A stretch of DNA of 64,000 nt from Mycobacteriaceae bacterium (GCA_019245755.1 JAFARC010000052.1:39427-103426); one strand, 5' to 3'; counted from the stretch's first letter, positions 23,031-37,318 are shown. Notes: a model not told the origin generated them from the sequence alone. Translations and numbers: made by a program.

Positions 23031-23843
23031 TCAGCTCACCAGCTGATGTCCGTTGAGCAGCACCCATGCCGCGATACCGCCCCCGATGCCTAGCAACAGC
23101 GCAGCGAACGACCCGACGAACGGACGACGCGCCCAGCCGCGCCCGGCGTCGAAGCCGTAGCGGCCGGGGCCGACCAGGATGATCGCGGCCAGCGCGACGA
23201 TCATCAGCACCTGGTAGGCGTTCGCGTTGGGTAGGAAGAACACGAAATAGCCGCCGTCGTGCTGGGCGGCGAAGTTGGCCAGGACGCCATTGAGCAGGTA
23301 GGCCAGCGCCGCCGCCGCTCCCAGCGGGGTCAGCAGCCCCAGCATCAGCAGCAGCCCAGCCGCGATCTGGGTGCCGGCGGCCAGGTACGTCAGGATGTCG
23401 GCGTGTTGGTAGCCCAAGTCCGACAGGGAGTTCCGGAACCCGGCCAGGCCCTGCCCGCCCCACCAGCCGAATGCCTTCTGCAGGCCGTGCGCGACCAGCA
23501 GCACACCCACGCCGCCGCGTAGCAGCAGCAGACCGAGGTGCTGGGTACCGCGGCGACCGGCCGCGCGCACCCGGTCGTCGATGTACTCGTCGCGCACGAC
23601 CTCGGCGGCCCCGGCCGCCTGCCGCCCCGCCGATCCGGGCTGGACATACGGCAGCGGTTCGGGGTCACTCAGCAGACCCAATCCGCGCCCGAGCGGCGCA
23701 GGGTTGCCGGAGCCGTAATAAGGGATCGCGGTGGTCTCGAAGTCGCCCCCGTATGTCGCCGAGGGCAGGTCGTCTTCAGGGTCGACCAGGCTTGCCGAAC
23801 TGGGCCGTTGCCAGGCGCTGGGGTCATGCGGGTGACTGGTCAC
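23031..23843 (-). CDS. DoxX-family integral membrane protein
   Basis: A 270-residue protein with a soluble, acidic N-terminus of about 95 residues, then four hydrophobic segments of the DoxX domain (LGLLLLRGGVGVLLVAHGLQ near 103; TYLAAGTQIAAGLLLMLGLL near 150; two more to the end). In M. tuberculosis the homologue (Rv3005c) has been reported in a membrane oxidoreductase complex with SodA and SseA that handles oxidative and thiol stress. No SodA or SseA is visible here. GTG 23843 is the start; divergent from lppZ by 91 bases. Confidence 0.82.
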   Translation of the reverse strand: MTSHPHDPSAWQRPSSASLVDPEDDLPSATYGGDFETTAIPYYGSGNPAPLGRGLGLLSDPEPLPYVQPGSAGRQAAGAAEVVRDEYIDDRVRAAGRRGTQHLGLLLLRGGVGVLLVAHGLQKAFGWWGGQGLAGFRNSLSDLGYQHADILTYLAAGTQIAAGLLLMLGLLTPLGAAAALAYLLNGVLANFAAQHDGGYFVFFLPNANAYQVLMIVALAAIILVGPGRYGFDAGRGWARRPFVGSFAALLLGIGGGIAAWVLLNGHQLVS

Positions 23844-23934
23844 CGTGTCAGCGTAAGTGCAAGACAGGCCGGAACCGCGGATTTAGACCGCGCCGTCACC
23901 TCACCTTTACCTCGCCGGTATTAACCTGGCGGGC

Positions 23935-25056
23935 ATGCGGGTGAACGAGCCAGTGACGGGTGCGCTGGCGGCGGTGTGCGCCGCGGCCCTGCTGGCGACC
24001 GGCTGCGCCCGGTTCAGCGACGCACAATCCGCCCCGTTCACCACCGCGCCACAGCTGCGACCGGGTCCGTCGTCGACGCCACCGCCGCCTCCGCCGCTGC
24101 CGCCGCAGCCGTTTCCGAAGGAGTGCCCCGCCCCCGGCGTCATGCAGGGCTGCCTGGGAAGCACCAGCGGCCTGATCATGCTGCCGGACAGCAAGTCGGC
24201 CCTGGTCGCCGAGCGCATCACCGGCGCGGTCAAAGAGGTGTCGGTCAGCGCCGAGCCGAAGATCAAGACCGTCATCCCGGTCGACCCGTCCGGCGACGGC
24301 GGCCTGATGGACATCGTGCTGTCGCCGACGTACGCACAGGACCGGCTGATGTACGCCTACATCAGCACCCCCACCGACAACCGGGTGATCCGCATCGCCG
24401 ACGATGACATTCCCAAAGACATCCTGACCGGCATTCCCAAAGGGGCGACCGGCAACCGCGGTGCGCTGATCTTCACCAGCCCGACCACGCTGGACGTGCT
24501 GACCGGCGATGCCGGCGATCCGGCGTTGGCCGCCGACCCGAAGTCGTTGGCGGGCAAACTGATCCGCGTCGAGCAACCCACCACCGTTAATCAGGCGCCC
24601 GTGACCACCGCGATGAGCAACATGGGCTCGGCGGGCGGCCTGTGCACGGACCCCGCCGACGGGTCGCTCTACGTGACCGACCGCAGCCCGACCGCCGACC
24701 GGCTGCAGCGGATCGCCCCCGACTCCAAGCAGTCCACGGTCTGGACGTGGCCCGACAAGCCGGGAGTCGCCGGATGCGCCGCGCTGGACGGCACGGTGCT
24801 GGTGAACCTGGCCAACACCAAGCAGACCGTCGCGGTGCGGCTGGCGCCCGGCACCGGCGCGGTCACCGGTCAGCCGGAGGTGGTGCGCCAGGACCAGCAT
24901 GGCCACGCCTGGGCGCTGGAGGTGGCGGCCGACGGCAACGTGTGGGGAGCGACCGCCAACAAGACTCTCGGCGACGCCGAGAAGCTCGACGACGTAGTGT
25001 TCCCGCTGTTCCCGCAGGGCGGCGGCTTCCCGCGCAGCAGCGACGACATCGTCTAA
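23935..25056 (+). CDS. lppZ: Lipoprotein with glucose/sorbosone dehydrogenase-like beta-propeller
   Basis: A 373-residue secreted lipoprotein. The signal peptide ends in the lipobox LLATGC (Cys about residue 23), then a Pro/Thr linker. The body resembles sugar dehydrogenase-type six-bladed propellers (GGLMDIVLSPTYAQDRLMYA near 122). The enzymatic function is unproven. TAACCT (23922-23927) lies seven bases before ATG 23935, so the mRNA is probably leaderless. Its TAA stop sits in the first unit of a 26-bp tandem repeat shared with the end of gatB. Confidence 0.85.
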   Translation: MRVNEPVTGALAAVCAAALLATGCARFSDAQSAPFTTAPQLRPGPSSTPPPPPPLPPQPFPKECPAPGVMQGCLGSTSGLIMLPDSKSALVAERITGAVKEVSVSAEPKIKTVIPVDPSGDGGLMDIVLSPTYAQDRLMYAYISTPTDNRVIRIADDDIPKDILTGIPKGATGNRGALIFTSPTTLDVLTGDAGDPALAADPKSLAGKLIRVEQPTTVNQAPVTTAMSNMGSAGGLCTDPADGSLYVTDRSPTADRLQRIAPDSKQSTVWTWPDKPGVAGCAALDGTVLVNLANTKQTVAVRLAPGTGAVTGQPEVVRQDQHGHAWALEVAADGNVWGATANKTLGDAEKLDDVVFPLFPQGGGFPRSSDDIV

Positions 25057-25155
25057 TCCTGCGGCCCGCCGCAGGGTGTCTAATCCTGCGGCCCGCCGCA
25101 GGTGTCTAATCCTGCGGCCCACCGCAGGTGTCTAATCCTGCGGCCCGCAGGCCGC
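25051..25155. repeat. Tandem 26-bp repeats between lppZ and gatB
   Basis: Four near-identical units start at 25051, 25078, 25104 and 25130. Each reads GTCTAATCCTGCGGCCC plus a complementary CCGCAGG, so each can form a CCTGCGG/CCGCAGG hairpin. The first unit carries the lppZ stop (TAA) and the last carries the gatB stop (TAG on the minus strand) and its last codons (GPQD). The intervening copies repeat both stop signals. Unit four diverges after CGGCCCGCAG. Probably replication slippage of the gene end; it may serve as a bidirectional terminator. Confidence 0.85.
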
Positions 25156-26646
25156 GAGCACCAGCTCGCGCACGCGGGCCGCGTCGGCCTGGCCCTTGGT
25201 GGCCTTCATCACCGCACCGACAATGGCACCGGCCGCCTGCACCTTGCCGCCGCGGATCTTGTCGACGATGTCGGGGTTGGCGGCCAGCGCCTCCTGGACC
25301 GCGGCCTTGATCAGCACCTCGTCGCGCACCAGCTCAAGCCCGCGGGCCGCCAGCACCTGTTCGGGCTCGCCTTCGCCGGCCAGCACGCCCTCGACGACCT
25401 GGCGGGCCAGCTTATTGGACAGCTTGCCCCCGTCGATCAACCGGATCACCGCGGCGACCTGGCCGGGCGTTATGGGTAGCTCGGCGAGCTCCACACCGCC
25501 CTCATTGGCCTTCTGCACCAAAAAGTTTCCCCACCATGCCCGGGCGGCCGCGCTGGAGGCGCCGCGTTCGACGGTGGCCGCCACCAGGTCGACGGCACCG
25601 GCGTTGACAAGGTCGCGCATCACCTCGGCGGACACGCCCCAATCACGCTGAATCCGCTTGCGCCGCAGCCACGGCAGCTCGGGGAGGGTCTGGCGCAGCC
25701 GCTCCACCAGCTCGTCGCTGGGCGCCACCGGCTCCAGGTCGGGCTCGGGGAAGTAGCGATAATCCTGCGCGGATTCCTTGCTGCGCCCCGCTGTGGTGTA
25801 GCCGTCCTCGTGGAAGTGGCGGGTTTCCTGCCGCACTCGAGCGCCGCTGGCCAGCACCGCGGCCTGCCTGCGCATCTCGTAGCGGACGGCGACCTCGACA
25901 CTCTTGAGTGAGTTGACGTTCTTGGTTTCGGTGCGGATACCGAGTCGGGTTGCGCCGGTGGGCATCAGCGAGACGTTCGCGTCGCAGCGCATCGAGCCCT
26001 GGTCCATCCGCACGTCGGAAACACCAAGGGCCAGCAACAGCTCACGCAGTGCGGTGACATATGCGCGGGCGGTCTCCGGCGCGCGGGCGCCGGTGCCCAC
26101 GATCGGCTTGGTGACGATCTCGATCAGCGGCACACCGGCCCTGTTGTAGTCGAGCAGCGACATCGTGGCACCCTCGATGCGGCCGGTCGCGCTGCCCAGA
26201 TGGGTGAGCTTGCCGGTGTCCTCCTCCATGTGGGCGCGTTCGATCTCGACCCGGAACGTGCTGCCGTCGTCGAGCGGCACGTCCAAGTACCCGTTGATCG
26301 CGATCGGCTCGTCGTACTGCGATATCTGGTAGTTCTTCGGCATGTCGGGGTAGAAGTAGTTCTTCCGGGCGAACCGGCACCACGGCACGATCTCGCAGTG
26401 CAGCGCCAGCCCGATCCGGATCGCCGACTCCACAGCGGCTGCGTTGAGCACCGGCAGCGAGCCGGGCAGGCCCAGGCACACCGGGCACACATGGGTGTTC
26501 GGTTCCCCGCCGAACGTGTTGGCGCAGCCGCAGAACATCTTGGTGGCCGTCGACAGCTCGACATGCACCTCGAGGCCGAGCACCGGCTCGTAGCGCGCGA
26601 CGACGTCGTCGTAGTCGAACAGTTCGGCCGCGGGAGCGATGGTCAT
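25132..26646 (-). CDS. gatB: Asp/Glu-tRNA amidotransferase subunit B
   Basis: A 504-residue subunit of GatCAB, which converts Glu-tRNA-Gln (and Asp-tRNA-Asn) to the amide form. GatB recognises the misacylated tRNA and phosphorylates it. Motifs: [20 protein letters not shown] at residues 15-34, then the Zn-site cysteines of CGCANTF and [10 protein letters not shown]. The C-terminal YqeY-like tail ends ACGPQD. ATG 26646. The last codons lie in the tandem repeat. GatA and GatC are encoded 1.1 kb upstream, with pfkA between. Confidence 0.95.
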   Translation of the reverse strand: MTIAPAAELFDYDDVVARYEPVLGLEVHVELSTATKMFCGCANTFGGEPNTHVCPVCLGLPGSLPVLNAAAVESAIRIGLALHCEIVPWCRFARKNYFYPDMPKNYQISQYDEPIAINGYLDVPLDDGSTFRVEIERAHMEEDTGKLTHLGSATGRIEGATMSLLDYNRAGVPLIEIVTKPIVGTGARAPETARAYVTALRELLLALGVSDVRMDQGSMRCDANVSLMPTGATRLGIRTETKNVNSLKSVEVAVRYEMRRQAAVLASGARVRQETRHFHEDGYTTAGRSKESAQDYRYFPEPDLEPVAPSDELVERLRQTLPELPWLRRKRIQRDWGVSAEVMRDLVNAGAVDLVAATVERGASSAAARAWWGNFLVQKANEGGVELAELPITPGQVAAVIRLIDGGKLSNKLARQVVEGVLAGEGEPEQVLAARGLELVRDEVLIKAAVQEALAANPDIVDKIRGGKVQAAGAIVGAVMKATKGQADAARVRELVLAACGPQD

Positions 26647-26669
26647 GGGCTCGATTTTAGTGATCGCGG

Positions 26670-27701
26670 TCAGCCGAAGAACGCCGCGGCGTCGTCGTAG
26701 CGGCTCTGCGGCACCAGCTTGAGCTGTCGGGTGGCGTCGGCCAGCGCTACCCTGCCGATGTCCTGGCCACGCAGCGAGACCATCATCCCGTATTCGCCGG
26801 CGTGCGCCGCGTCGGCCGCGTTCACGCCGAAGCGGGTGGCCAGCACGCGGTCGTATGCAGTCGGTGTGCCGCCGCGCTGCACATGGCCCAACACCGTGGT
26901 GCGGACCTCTTTTTTGATCCGCTTCTCGACCTCGATGGCCAGCTGCGCGGCGACCCCGGTGAACCGCTCATGGCCGAACTCGTCGAGCCCGCCCTCGCGC
27001 AGTTGCATTGAGCCCTTCGCGGGTTTGGCACCCTCGGCCACCACGCAGATGAAATGCGAGTCGCCACGCTGGAAGCGGCCCTTGACCAGTCGGCACACCT
27101 CTTCCACGTCGAACGGCACCTCGGGGATCAGGGTCATGTGCGCGCCCGACGCCAGGCCAGCGTTCAAGGCGATCCACCCGGCGTGGCGGCCCATCACCTC
27201 GACCAGCATCACCCGCTGGTGCGACTCGGCCGTGCTGTGCAGCCGGTCGATCGCCTCAGTCGCGATCGTCAGCGCGGTGTCGTGACCGAAAGTCACGTCG
27301 GTGCAGTCGATGTCGTTGTCGATGGTCTTGGGGACACCGACCACGGGCACGTTCTCCTCGGAAAGCCAATGCGCGGCGGTCAGCGTGCCCTCGCCGCCGA
27401 TCGGGATCAGGACGTCGATGCCGTTGTCGTCGAGCGTCTGCTTGATCTGGTCCAGGCCCGCGTGCAGCTTCTCCGGGTGCACCCGGGCGGTGCCGAGCAT
27501 GGTCCCGCCCTTGGCCAGCAGCCGGTCGTTGCGGTCGTCGTTGCGCAGCTGGATGCGACGGTTCTCCAGCAGCCCGCGCCAGCCGTCCTGAAACCCGACG
27601 ACCGACGAGCCGTAGCGCGCGTCACAGGTGCGCACCACCGCCCGGATCACCGCGTTCAGCCCGGGACAGTCCCCGCCACCGGTGAGGATTCCGATCCGCA
27701 T
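26670..27701 (-). CDS. pfkA: ATP-dependent 6-phosphofructokinase
   Basis: A 343-residue group I PFK that phosphorylates fructose-6-phosphate in glycolysis. [20 protein letters not shown] is at residues 4-23; catalytic and substrate regions are [20 protein letters not shown] near 130 and [13 protein letters not shown] near 165. GGEGTLTAA (rather than GGDGS) places it with actinobacterial enzymes. ATG 27701 gives the canonical N-terminus [10 protein letters not shown]. It lies between gatB and gatA on the same strand, as in M. tuberculosis. Confidence 0.95.
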   Translation of the reverse strand: MRIGILTGGGDCPGLNAVIRAVVRTCDARYGSSVVGFQDGWRGLLENRRIQLRNDDRNDRLLAKGGTMLGTARVHPEKLHAGLDQIKQTLDDNGIDVLIPIGGEGTLTAAHWLSEENVPVVGVPKTIDNDIDCTDVTFGHDTALTIATEAIDRLHSTAESHQRVMLVEVMGRHAGWIALNAGLASGAHMTLIPEVPFDVEEVCRLVKGRFQRGDSHFICVVAEGAKPAKGSMQLREGGLDEFGHERFTGVAAQLAIEVEKRIKKEVRTTVLGHVQRGGTPTAYDRVLATRFGVNAADAAHAGEYGMMVSLRGQDIGRVALADATRQLKLVPQSRYDDAAAFFG

Positions 27702-27744
27702 GCTGCCATCTTCCCCCCTGCCCCTGGCCGCGGCAGCGCGATCA

Positions 27745-29226
27745 TCAGATGGCGGTCGGCAACGGACCGCGGGCGGCCTCATACGCCGCGCCCACCCGGT
27801 AGAGGCGGTCGTCGGCCAGCGCCGGGGCCATGATCTGCAAGCCGACCGGCAGTGAATCGTCGGGCGAAAGTCCCGACGGCACCGACATTCCGCTGTGGCC
27901 GGCCAGGTTCAGCGGCAGCGTGCACAGGTCGAACAGGTACATCGCCAGCGGATCGTCGACCTTCTCACCGAGCCGGAACGCGGTGGTCGGGGTCGCCGGC
28001 GACACCAGGACGTCGACGCGCTGGTACGCCTCGTCCAGATCACGCGCGATCAACGTGCGGACCTTTTGCGCCTGGTTGTAGTAGGCGTCGTAGTAGCCCG
28101 CCGACAGCGCGTACGTGCCGATCATGATGCGGCGCTTGACTTCCGGGCCGAACCCGGCCGCGCGGGTCAGTGCCATGACCTCTTCGGCGCTGTGGGTGCC
28201 GTCGTCGCCGACGCGCAGCCCGTAGCGCATCCCGTCGAAGCGGGCCAGGTTCGACGACACCTCCGACGGCAGGATCAGGTAGTAGGCGGCCAGCGCGTGG
28301 TCGAAGTGCGGGCAGGACACCTCGCTCACCTCGGCGCCGAGCGCTTCGAGCTGCTCGACGGCGGCGCCGAACGATTCCAGCACCCCGGACTGGTAGCCCT
28401 CGCCGCGCAGCTGAGTGACCACCCCGATGCGCACTCCTTTCAGGTCGCCCCGCGCGCCGGTGTGCGCGGCGCCGACGACGTCGGGCACCTCGGCGTCGAT
28501 CGAGGTTGAGTCCTTGGCGTCGTGGCCGGCGATCACCGTGTGCAGCAGCGCGGTGTCCAGCACCGTGCGCGCGCACGGGCCGCCCTGGTCCAACGACGAC
28601 GCGCACGCCACCAACCCGTACCGGGACACCGTTCCATAGGTGGGCTTGACGCCCACGGTCGCGGTCAGCGCGGCGGGCTGGCGGATCGACCCGCCGGTGT
28701 CGGAGCCGATCGCCAGCGGCGCCTGGAACGCGGCCAGCGCCGCGGCGCTGCCGCCGCCCGATCCGCCCGGCACCCGCTCGACGTCCCAGGGGTTGCGGGT
28801 CGGCCCGAACGCGGAGTTCTCCGTCGACGAGCCCATCGCGAACTCGTCCATGTTCGTCTTTCCGAGGATCGGGATGCCGGCCGCCCGCAGTCGCCGCGTG
28901 ACGGTCGCGTCGTACGGCGAACGCCAGCCCTCGAGGATCTTGGAGCCGCAGGTGGTCGGCATGTCGGTGGTGGTGAACACGTCCTTGAGCGCCAGCGGAA
29001 CCCCGGCCAGCGGTGACGCCGGCTGCTGCCCCGCGGCCAGCGCGGCGTCGACCCGGGCGGCGTCGGCCAGCGCCCGGTCCGCGGCGACATGCAGGAATGC
29101 CCGGTACCGGCTGTCGGTGGCGTCGATATGGTCCAGGCAGGCCCGTGTCACCTCGACCGACGACAATTCGCGGCGGGCAATCTTGCCGGCCAGCGTGGCG
29201 GCGTCGAGCCTGATGACGTCGCTCAC
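27745..29226 (-). CDS. gatA: Asp/Glu-tRNA amidotransferase subunit A (amidase)
   Basis: A 493-residue amidase-signature enzyme that releases ammonia from glutamine for GatB. The Ser-cisSer-Lys triad is visible: Lys in PLALKDVF near residue 80, and the Gly/Ser-rich [13 protein letters not shown] and [12 protein letters not shown] near 152-185. GTG 29226 overlaps the gatC stop by four bases (GTGA), fixing the start despite a longer open frame upstream. Operon order gatC-gatA-pfkA-gatB. Confidence 0.95.
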   Translation of the reverse strand: MSDVIRLDAATLAGKIARRELSSVEVTRACLDHIDATDSRYRAFLHVAADRALADAARVDAALAAGQQPASPLAGVPLALKDVFTTTDMPTTCGSKILEGWRSPYDATVTRRLRAAGIPILGKTNMDEFAMGSSTENSAFGPTRNPWDVERVPGGSGGGSAAALAAFQAPLAIGSDTGGSIRQPAALTATVGVKPTYGTVSRYGLVACASSLDQGGPCARTVLDTALLHTVIAGHDAKDSTSIDAEVPDVVGAAHTGARGDLKGVRIGVVTQLRGEGYQSGVLESFGAAVEQLEALGAEVSEVSCPHFDHALAAYYLILPSEVSSNLARFDGMRYGLRVGDDGTHSAEEVMALTRAAGFGPEVKRRIMIGTYALSAGYYDAYYNQAQKVRTLIARDLDEAYQRVDVLVSPATPTTAFRLGEKVDDPLAMYLFDLCTLPLNLAGHSGMSVPSGLSPDDSLPVGLQIMAPALADDRLYRVGAAYEAARGPLPTAI

Positions 29227-29522
29227 TCGGGCTCGCCGAGGATCCGGGGAACCGCGAAGCGGCCGTCGACGGCCTCCGGCGCCTCGAGCAGCACCCGCTC
29301 CCGCGGCAGCGATGGCTCCACGACATCCGGCCGCATCACGTTGACCGACTTCAGGGGATTGTCGGTCGCCTCGACCCCGGAGACGTCGACGGACTGGATC
29401 TGGCCGACATAGGCCAGAATTGCGTCGAGCTGTCCGGCGAAGCTGTCCAATTCGGCGTCGGTCAGCGCCAGCCGGGCCAGCCTGGCCAGGTGGGCCACCT
29501 CGTTGCGAGAGATCTTCGACAC
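29223..29522 (-). CDS. gatC: Asp/Glu-tRNA amidotransferase subunit C
   Basis: A 99-residue subunit that wraps around and stabilises GatA. Typical N-terminus [19 protein letters not shown] and C-terminal [24 protein letters not shown] (given in part). GTG 29522. First gene of the gat/pfk series, divergent from the ACT-domain gene with about 96 bases between the starts. Confidence 0.95.
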   Translation of the reverse strand: MSKISRNEVAHLARLARLALTDAELDSFAGQLDAILAYVGQIQSVDVSGVEATDNPLKSVNVMRPDVVEPSLPRERVLLEAPEAVDGRFAVPRILGEPE

Positions 29523-29618
29523 GAGCGGTTAGCCTATCGACCCCGCCGCGGCGAGCGCGCGGATGAGGTCCCAGCCGGCCGGAATGCTCACCGGACCGGG
29601 CTGTGCAACAGTGTGCGC

Positions 29619-30278
29619 GTGCCTTCGTATCTGCTGCGGGTCCAGCTGGCCGATCGACCGGGCAGCCTCGGCTCACTGGCCGTGGCGCTCGGTTCGGTGG
29701 GTGCCGACATCCTGTCGCTGGACGTGGTGGAGCGGATGTCGGGCTGTGCAATCGACGACCTGGTCGTCGACCTGCCGCCCGGCGCGATGCCCGACATGCT
29801 GATCACCGCGGCCGAGGCGCTCAACGGCGTGCGGGTGGACAGCATCCGGCCGCACACCGGCCTGCTCGAGGCTCACCGCGAACTGGAGCTCATCGACCAC
29901 ATCGCCGCCGGCGGTAAGCCGATGGCGAAGTTGCAGGTGCTGGCCGACGAATCGCCCAAGGTGTTGCGGGTCGGCTGGTGCACGGTGCTGCGGTTAAGCG
30001 GAGGCGGGCTGGACCGCGTCGTCGGCAGCCCGAGCGCACCCGAGACACTGGCCGATTCGGCGCCGTGGTTGCCGCTCGACCACGCCGCCGCCTTGGACGG
30101 CACCGCCGACTGGGTGCCCCAGGTGTGGCGCGACATGGACACCACGCTGGCGGCGGCGCCGCTGGGGGACCCGCATTGCGCGGTGATGCTGGGCCGGCCG
30201 GGAGGGCCCGGTTTCCGGCCGTCGGAGGTCGCACGGCTGGGCTACCTGGCCGGCATCGTCGCGACGATTTTGCGTTGA
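29619..30278 (+). CDS. ACT-domain amino-acid-binding protein
   Basis: A 219-residue protein. The N-terminal ACT domain ([20 protein letters not shown], residues 4-23) and the following [12 protein letters not shown] suggest binding of an amino acid as ligand. The C-terminal half has no familiar catalytic motif, and ends with a region resembling a GAF-like effector fold (inference only). Position and sequence match mycobacterial Rv3013, function unknown. GTG 29619 is used ([10 protein letters not shown]); GTG 29613 is two codons upstream. Confidence 0.75.
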   Translation: MPSYLLRVQLADRPGSLGSLAVALGSVGADILSLDVVERMSGCAIDDLVVDLPPGAMPDMLITAAEALNGVRVDSIRPHTGLLEAHRELELIDHIAAGGKPMAKLQVLADESPKVLRVGWCTVLRLSGGGLDRVVGSPSAPETLADSAPWLPLDHAAALDGTADWVPQVWRDMDTTLAAAPLGDPHCAVMLGRPGGPGFRPSEVARLGYLAGIVATILR

Positions 30279-30336
30279 TACGCCGGTCGCCGCGGCGGGT
30301 AATGTCTTGGGGCTCTGTACCGATAGACGTGGTGAC

Positions 30337-34358
<4,022 letters not shown>

Positions 34359-34384
34359 CTATCGGAGCGGCACGACAGTCGACG

Positions 34385-35068
34385 TCAGTCGGTGAGCCGA
34401 AGGTGGGCGGTCAACAGCAGGTTGTCGTACGCCGAGCGGGGTGGCAGCGTGCCGCCCCCGGCCAAACCGGAGAAGTCTGCCGCTATCTGTTCGGCGAGCC
34501 GGCGCAGCTTGACGTTGGTTTCCTGCGATCGCCATTTGAGGGTTTCGAACGCCGTCTCGGCGTCGATGCCATAGATCACCATCAGCATGCCCTTGACCTG
34601 TTCGATGGCCGCACGGTTCTCGGCGATCCGCGCGACCGCGGCGCTGAGGTGGTCCTGGCGCGCGCGCTCGGCAGGTGTGACGTCGATGTAGAAGCCATGG
34701 GTACCGACCACACGCCCACTGTCATCGCTGAGCAGGTCTCCCACCACGACGACGTGATGAACCCGGCGCTGCACATCGCAGATGCGGTGGCGAGAACTGA
34801 ACGGCTGGCGGCCCTTACGGATCAATTCCAGGGTGTCGGCAATCTGCTGATAGTCGTCAGGGTGCTTGTGGGCCAACACGAGTTCGGTGGTCGGGGTCAC
34901 GGCTCCCGGAAGGTGGCCGTGCATCTTCGCGACCTGCGGGGACCATTCCCAGCGTTCGTCGTCGAAGTAGTAGCGAAACCAGCCCACTCGTTCGGGGGAC
35001 CCGGTGGCCAACGCCTCGCCGGCCGTCGCATCGCCTGGCCCATCGCGCTGCTCGCGCGAAACCTGCAT
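34385..35068 (-). CDS. PAS-ANTAR regulator
   Basis: A 227-residue protein with a PAS-like sensor domain (about residues 20-140; FRYYFDDERWEWSPQVAKMH) and a C-terminal ANTAR RNA-binding domain (about 150-210; AIEQVKGMLMVIYGIDAETA). ANTAR proteins bind twin-hexanucleotide hairpins in mRNA and prevent termination. ATG 35068 has AGGAGAG upstream. The ligand and RNA targets are unknown. The gene stands alone on the minus strand between ligA and a MetE-like gene. The 160 bases upstream include a GTAC-N7-GTAC repeat near 35181. Confidence 0.8.
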   Translation of the reverse strand: MQVSREQRDGPGDATAGEALATGSPERVGWFRYYFDDERWEWSPQVAKMHGHLPGAVTPTTELVLAHKHPDDYQQIADTLELIRKGRQPFSSRHRICDVQRRVHHVVVVGDLLSDDSGRVVGTHGFYIDVTPAERARQDHLSAAVARIAENRAAIEQVKGMLMVIYGIDAETAFETLKWRSQETNVKLRRLAEQIAADFSGLAGGGTLPPRSAYDNLLLTAHLRLTD

Positions 35069-35228
35069 GGCTCTCCTGCCTACCGTCCCTAAGTGCCTGC
35101 GCTGCCGGGCCGGCCCTGGGAAGTGTCGGTGGCCCTGGGGACACAACCGACAGGTTGCTGGGCCCCAGGTCCACGAGGCAGTACGTATTTAGTACCACGT
35201 GCGGAGAACGGCGCGGGGGTCGGATCGG

Positions 35229-36239
35229 TCAGATCGCCTCAGGGTCTTCGATGAACGCGTCGGCCACCTGTTGGGTCAATCCGATCGCCGTGCGGGCCCA
35301 ATCCGGCGTCGCGCCGGCCAGCCCGCACGCCGGCGTGACACCGACCCGCTTCGTCAGCAGTGTCCGCGCGAAACCCAGCCGATCGGCCAGCGCCGCGGCC
35401 GTCTCGGCCATCGCGGCCGGCGACGGCGCGACCGGCGGCGCGGTCACCGGAACGACGCCCAGCAGGACCGTGCGCTCGGCATCGACGAACTCGCCGAGCC
35501 CGTCGAGATCGAGCCGGCCCGGTGCCGACGCGTCGATCGACACAGCCTGAACAGTGCTGCGCCGCAACACGGTCCACGGCACGTCCGCCGCGCAGCTGTG
35601 CACGCACACCTGCCCGCCGGCGGCGGCCACGCAGTCGTCGAGCAAGCCGACGGCCACAGTTTCGTCGAGAGGGTGCACCGGCGTCAGGGTCGTCACCCCG
35701 GTCAGGCGACCGGCCAATGCCGCCGACAGCGACGGCTCGTCGAACTGCACCACCACAGGGCTGTCGAGACGCCGGCTCACCTCCGCCCGGTGCGCCGCGA
35801 CGCCTTCGGCCAGTGACGCGGCCAGGTCACGGACGGCTCCGTCGTCGGTGATCGCTCGGTGGCCCCTCGACAGTTCCAGGTGGGCGGCCAGCGTGACCGG
35901 GCCGGGCGCCTGCACCTTCACCGTGCGGTCGCCGCCGCGCAGCCCGGCACGTTCCCACGCTTCTTCGAGCGCGTCGAGATCCTCGTCGAGCAGGCTCACC
36001 GCCCGGCGGGTCACCGCGCCGGCGCGCGCCACCACGCGGTAGCCACGCGGGACGGTGTCCAGCGCGAGGTCGATCAGCAGCGCCGCGGCCCGACCGATCA
36101 TGTCGGCGCCCACGCCGCGGTGGGGCAGCTCGACCAGGTGGGGCAGATGGTGCAGCTCACCGACGACGACCTCGGCGGCCGGCCGCGGCGAGGTACCGGG
36201 CCAAGACCCGACGCCCGTCGCGGCCGCGAATGCGCTCAC
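35229..36239 (-). CDS. Cobalamin-independent methionine synthase-like protein (MetE C-terminal fold)
   Basis: A 336-residue single-domain member of the MetE/UROD superfamily, like Rv3015c. FAAATGVGSWPGTSPRPAAE opens the barrel. Putative zinc ligands occur in VCVHSCAADVPW (His, Cys near residue 215) and in TPACGLAGATPDW near 312. It is half the size of true MetE, so homocysteine methylation is not assured. GTG 36239 is selected from the family N-terminus. Divergent from lpqA with 61 bases between. Confidence 0.75.
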   Translation of the reverse strand: MSAFAAATGVGSWPGTSPRPAAEVVVGELHHLPHLVELPHRGVGADMIGRAAALLIDLALDTVPRGYRVVARAGAVTRRAVSLLDEDLDALEEAWERAGLRGGDRTVKVQAPGPVTLAAHLELSRGHRAITDDGAVRDLAASLAEGVAAHRAEVSRRLDSPVVVQFDEPSLSAALAGRLTGVTTLTPVHPLDETVAVGLLDDCVAAAGGQVCVHSCAADVPWTVLRRSTVQAVSIDASAPGRLDLDGLGEFVDAERTVLLGVVPVTAPPVAPSPAAMAETAAALADRLGFARTLLTKRVGVTPACGLAGATPDWARTAIGLTQQVADAFIEDPEAI

Positions 36240-36300
36240 TCGGCCAACAGTATTCGATCCAGCGGGGCTAACCTGAGCCGGCCAGGGAAGGGGCGCGACC

Positions 36301-36945
36301 ATGACGCGAACGAGCGCGGCGGTGCTGAGCCTGGTGGCGGCGACGATCGTCTCGGCGGGTTGCGCGCACGTCATCGGCGGCACACCGGCACTGCCCGCCA
36401 CCGTCACGTCCCACCACAACCACACCGTCGACGTGGACAGCGTGCTGCTGACCACGCCGGAGCTGCGCGGGCTCACCGGTGCGGGGCCGGAGTTGACCGA
36501 GGTGCCGGGGATGGATGCCACCACGCCCGTCGACGAAGACAACCTCGTGCAGCTGGCCCCGCCGGAGTGCCAGTTCGTCTTCCGCGAGAGCCTGATCTTC
36601 GGGCCCGACATCGACCAGTTCCACAAGACGGGCTTCCAGGCACCGCCACGGGCCGCGCTGCTCACCGAAGGCGCGGCGGTCTACGCCGACGCCGACACCG
36701 CACGCCGGGCCTTCGACAACGTCGCGAACATGGTGATGACTTGCGGCAACACGACGTTCGCGTCGATGTTCGTCGGCCAATGGACCGCCGATGACACGAC
36801 GCTGCGCACCCGCACGGTGGGCAGCTGCGGACGCGTGTACCGCATCGAGTCCGCGGTGCTGATCGAGGTGACCTACTGCGGGTATCCGGCGGCGGTGCCC
36901 GAGGAAGTCGCCAAACAGATGGCGGCCAAGGTGGCCCCGCGCTGA
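36301..36945 (+). CDS. lpqA: Lipoprotein LpqA, PknH-sensor-like fold
   Basis: A 214-residue exported lipoprotein. The signal peptide ends in the lipobox IVSAGC (Cys about 21). The mature part resembles the PknH extracellular sensor domain, with paired cysteines (PPECQF; VMTCGN; VGSCGR; VTYCGYP) that may form two disulfides. TAACCT at 36269-36274 is a likely -10, and GGGAAGGGG is a strong Shine-Dalgarno before ATG 36301. The ligand is unknown. It ends four bases before the HNH remnant. Confidence 0.8.
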   Translation: MTRTSAAVLSLVAATIVSAGCAHVIGGTPALPATVTSHHNHTVDVDSVLLTTPELRGLTGAGPELTEVPGMDATTPVDEDNLVQLAPPECQFVFRESLIFGPDIDQFHKTGFQAPPRAALLTEGAAVYADADTARRAFDNVANMVMTCGNTTFASMFVGQWTADDTTLRTRTVGSCGRVYRIESAVLIEVTYCGYPAAVPEEVAKQMAAKVAPR

Positions 36946-36949
36946 CACG

Positions 36950-37318
36950 TCAGAACGGCGGTGGGTCGTCGTCGTCGGGCGCCGCCCGGGCGGCGAGAGC
37001 CTCGTCGTGCGCGGCGCGGCGCGCCAAGCGCTGGTTGCGGTTGTATGCGCGCTCCGCGGCGATGTAGCGGACCCGATTCTCTCGGCGCGCGCGTTTGCGC
37101 ACCGGCATCATCGCGGTCTTGTCGCCGCGGCGATCGGTGGGCGTATCCGCTGCCGGTGCGTCGCCGGTGGGGACCATCAGCGCCGCGAACAACAGCGCGC
37201 TGCCCGGGGTGGTGATGTACGTCTGGCCCGACGGCAACCTCCAGATCACCGTTCCGTCGGCAATTATTTTGAGATACAGGTTGTCGGGCCCCGATGCCGA
37301 GCAACTCTTAACGATGCG
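36950..37318 (-). pseudogene. C-terminal remnant of a DUF222/HNH nuclease (REP13E12-like)
   Basis: The minus-strand frame from 37318 to the stop at 36950 encodes IADGTVIWRLPSGQTYITTP, then GSALLF, a basic RTAMMP-like segment (DKTAMMPVRKRARRENR) and the ending DDDDPPPF. These are typical of the C-terminal end of mycobacterial DUF222-HNH proteins. The preceding HNH core is missing here but is found at 37939-38203, beyond the universal stress gene. The longest ATG/GTG frame inside is 99 codons from 37249. Interpreted as the 3' half of a broken gene. Confidence 0.7.

Noticed and set aside
25051..25155. CRISPR-like array between lppZ and gatB
   Set aside because: Repeats are contiguous without spacers and derive from the gene ends.
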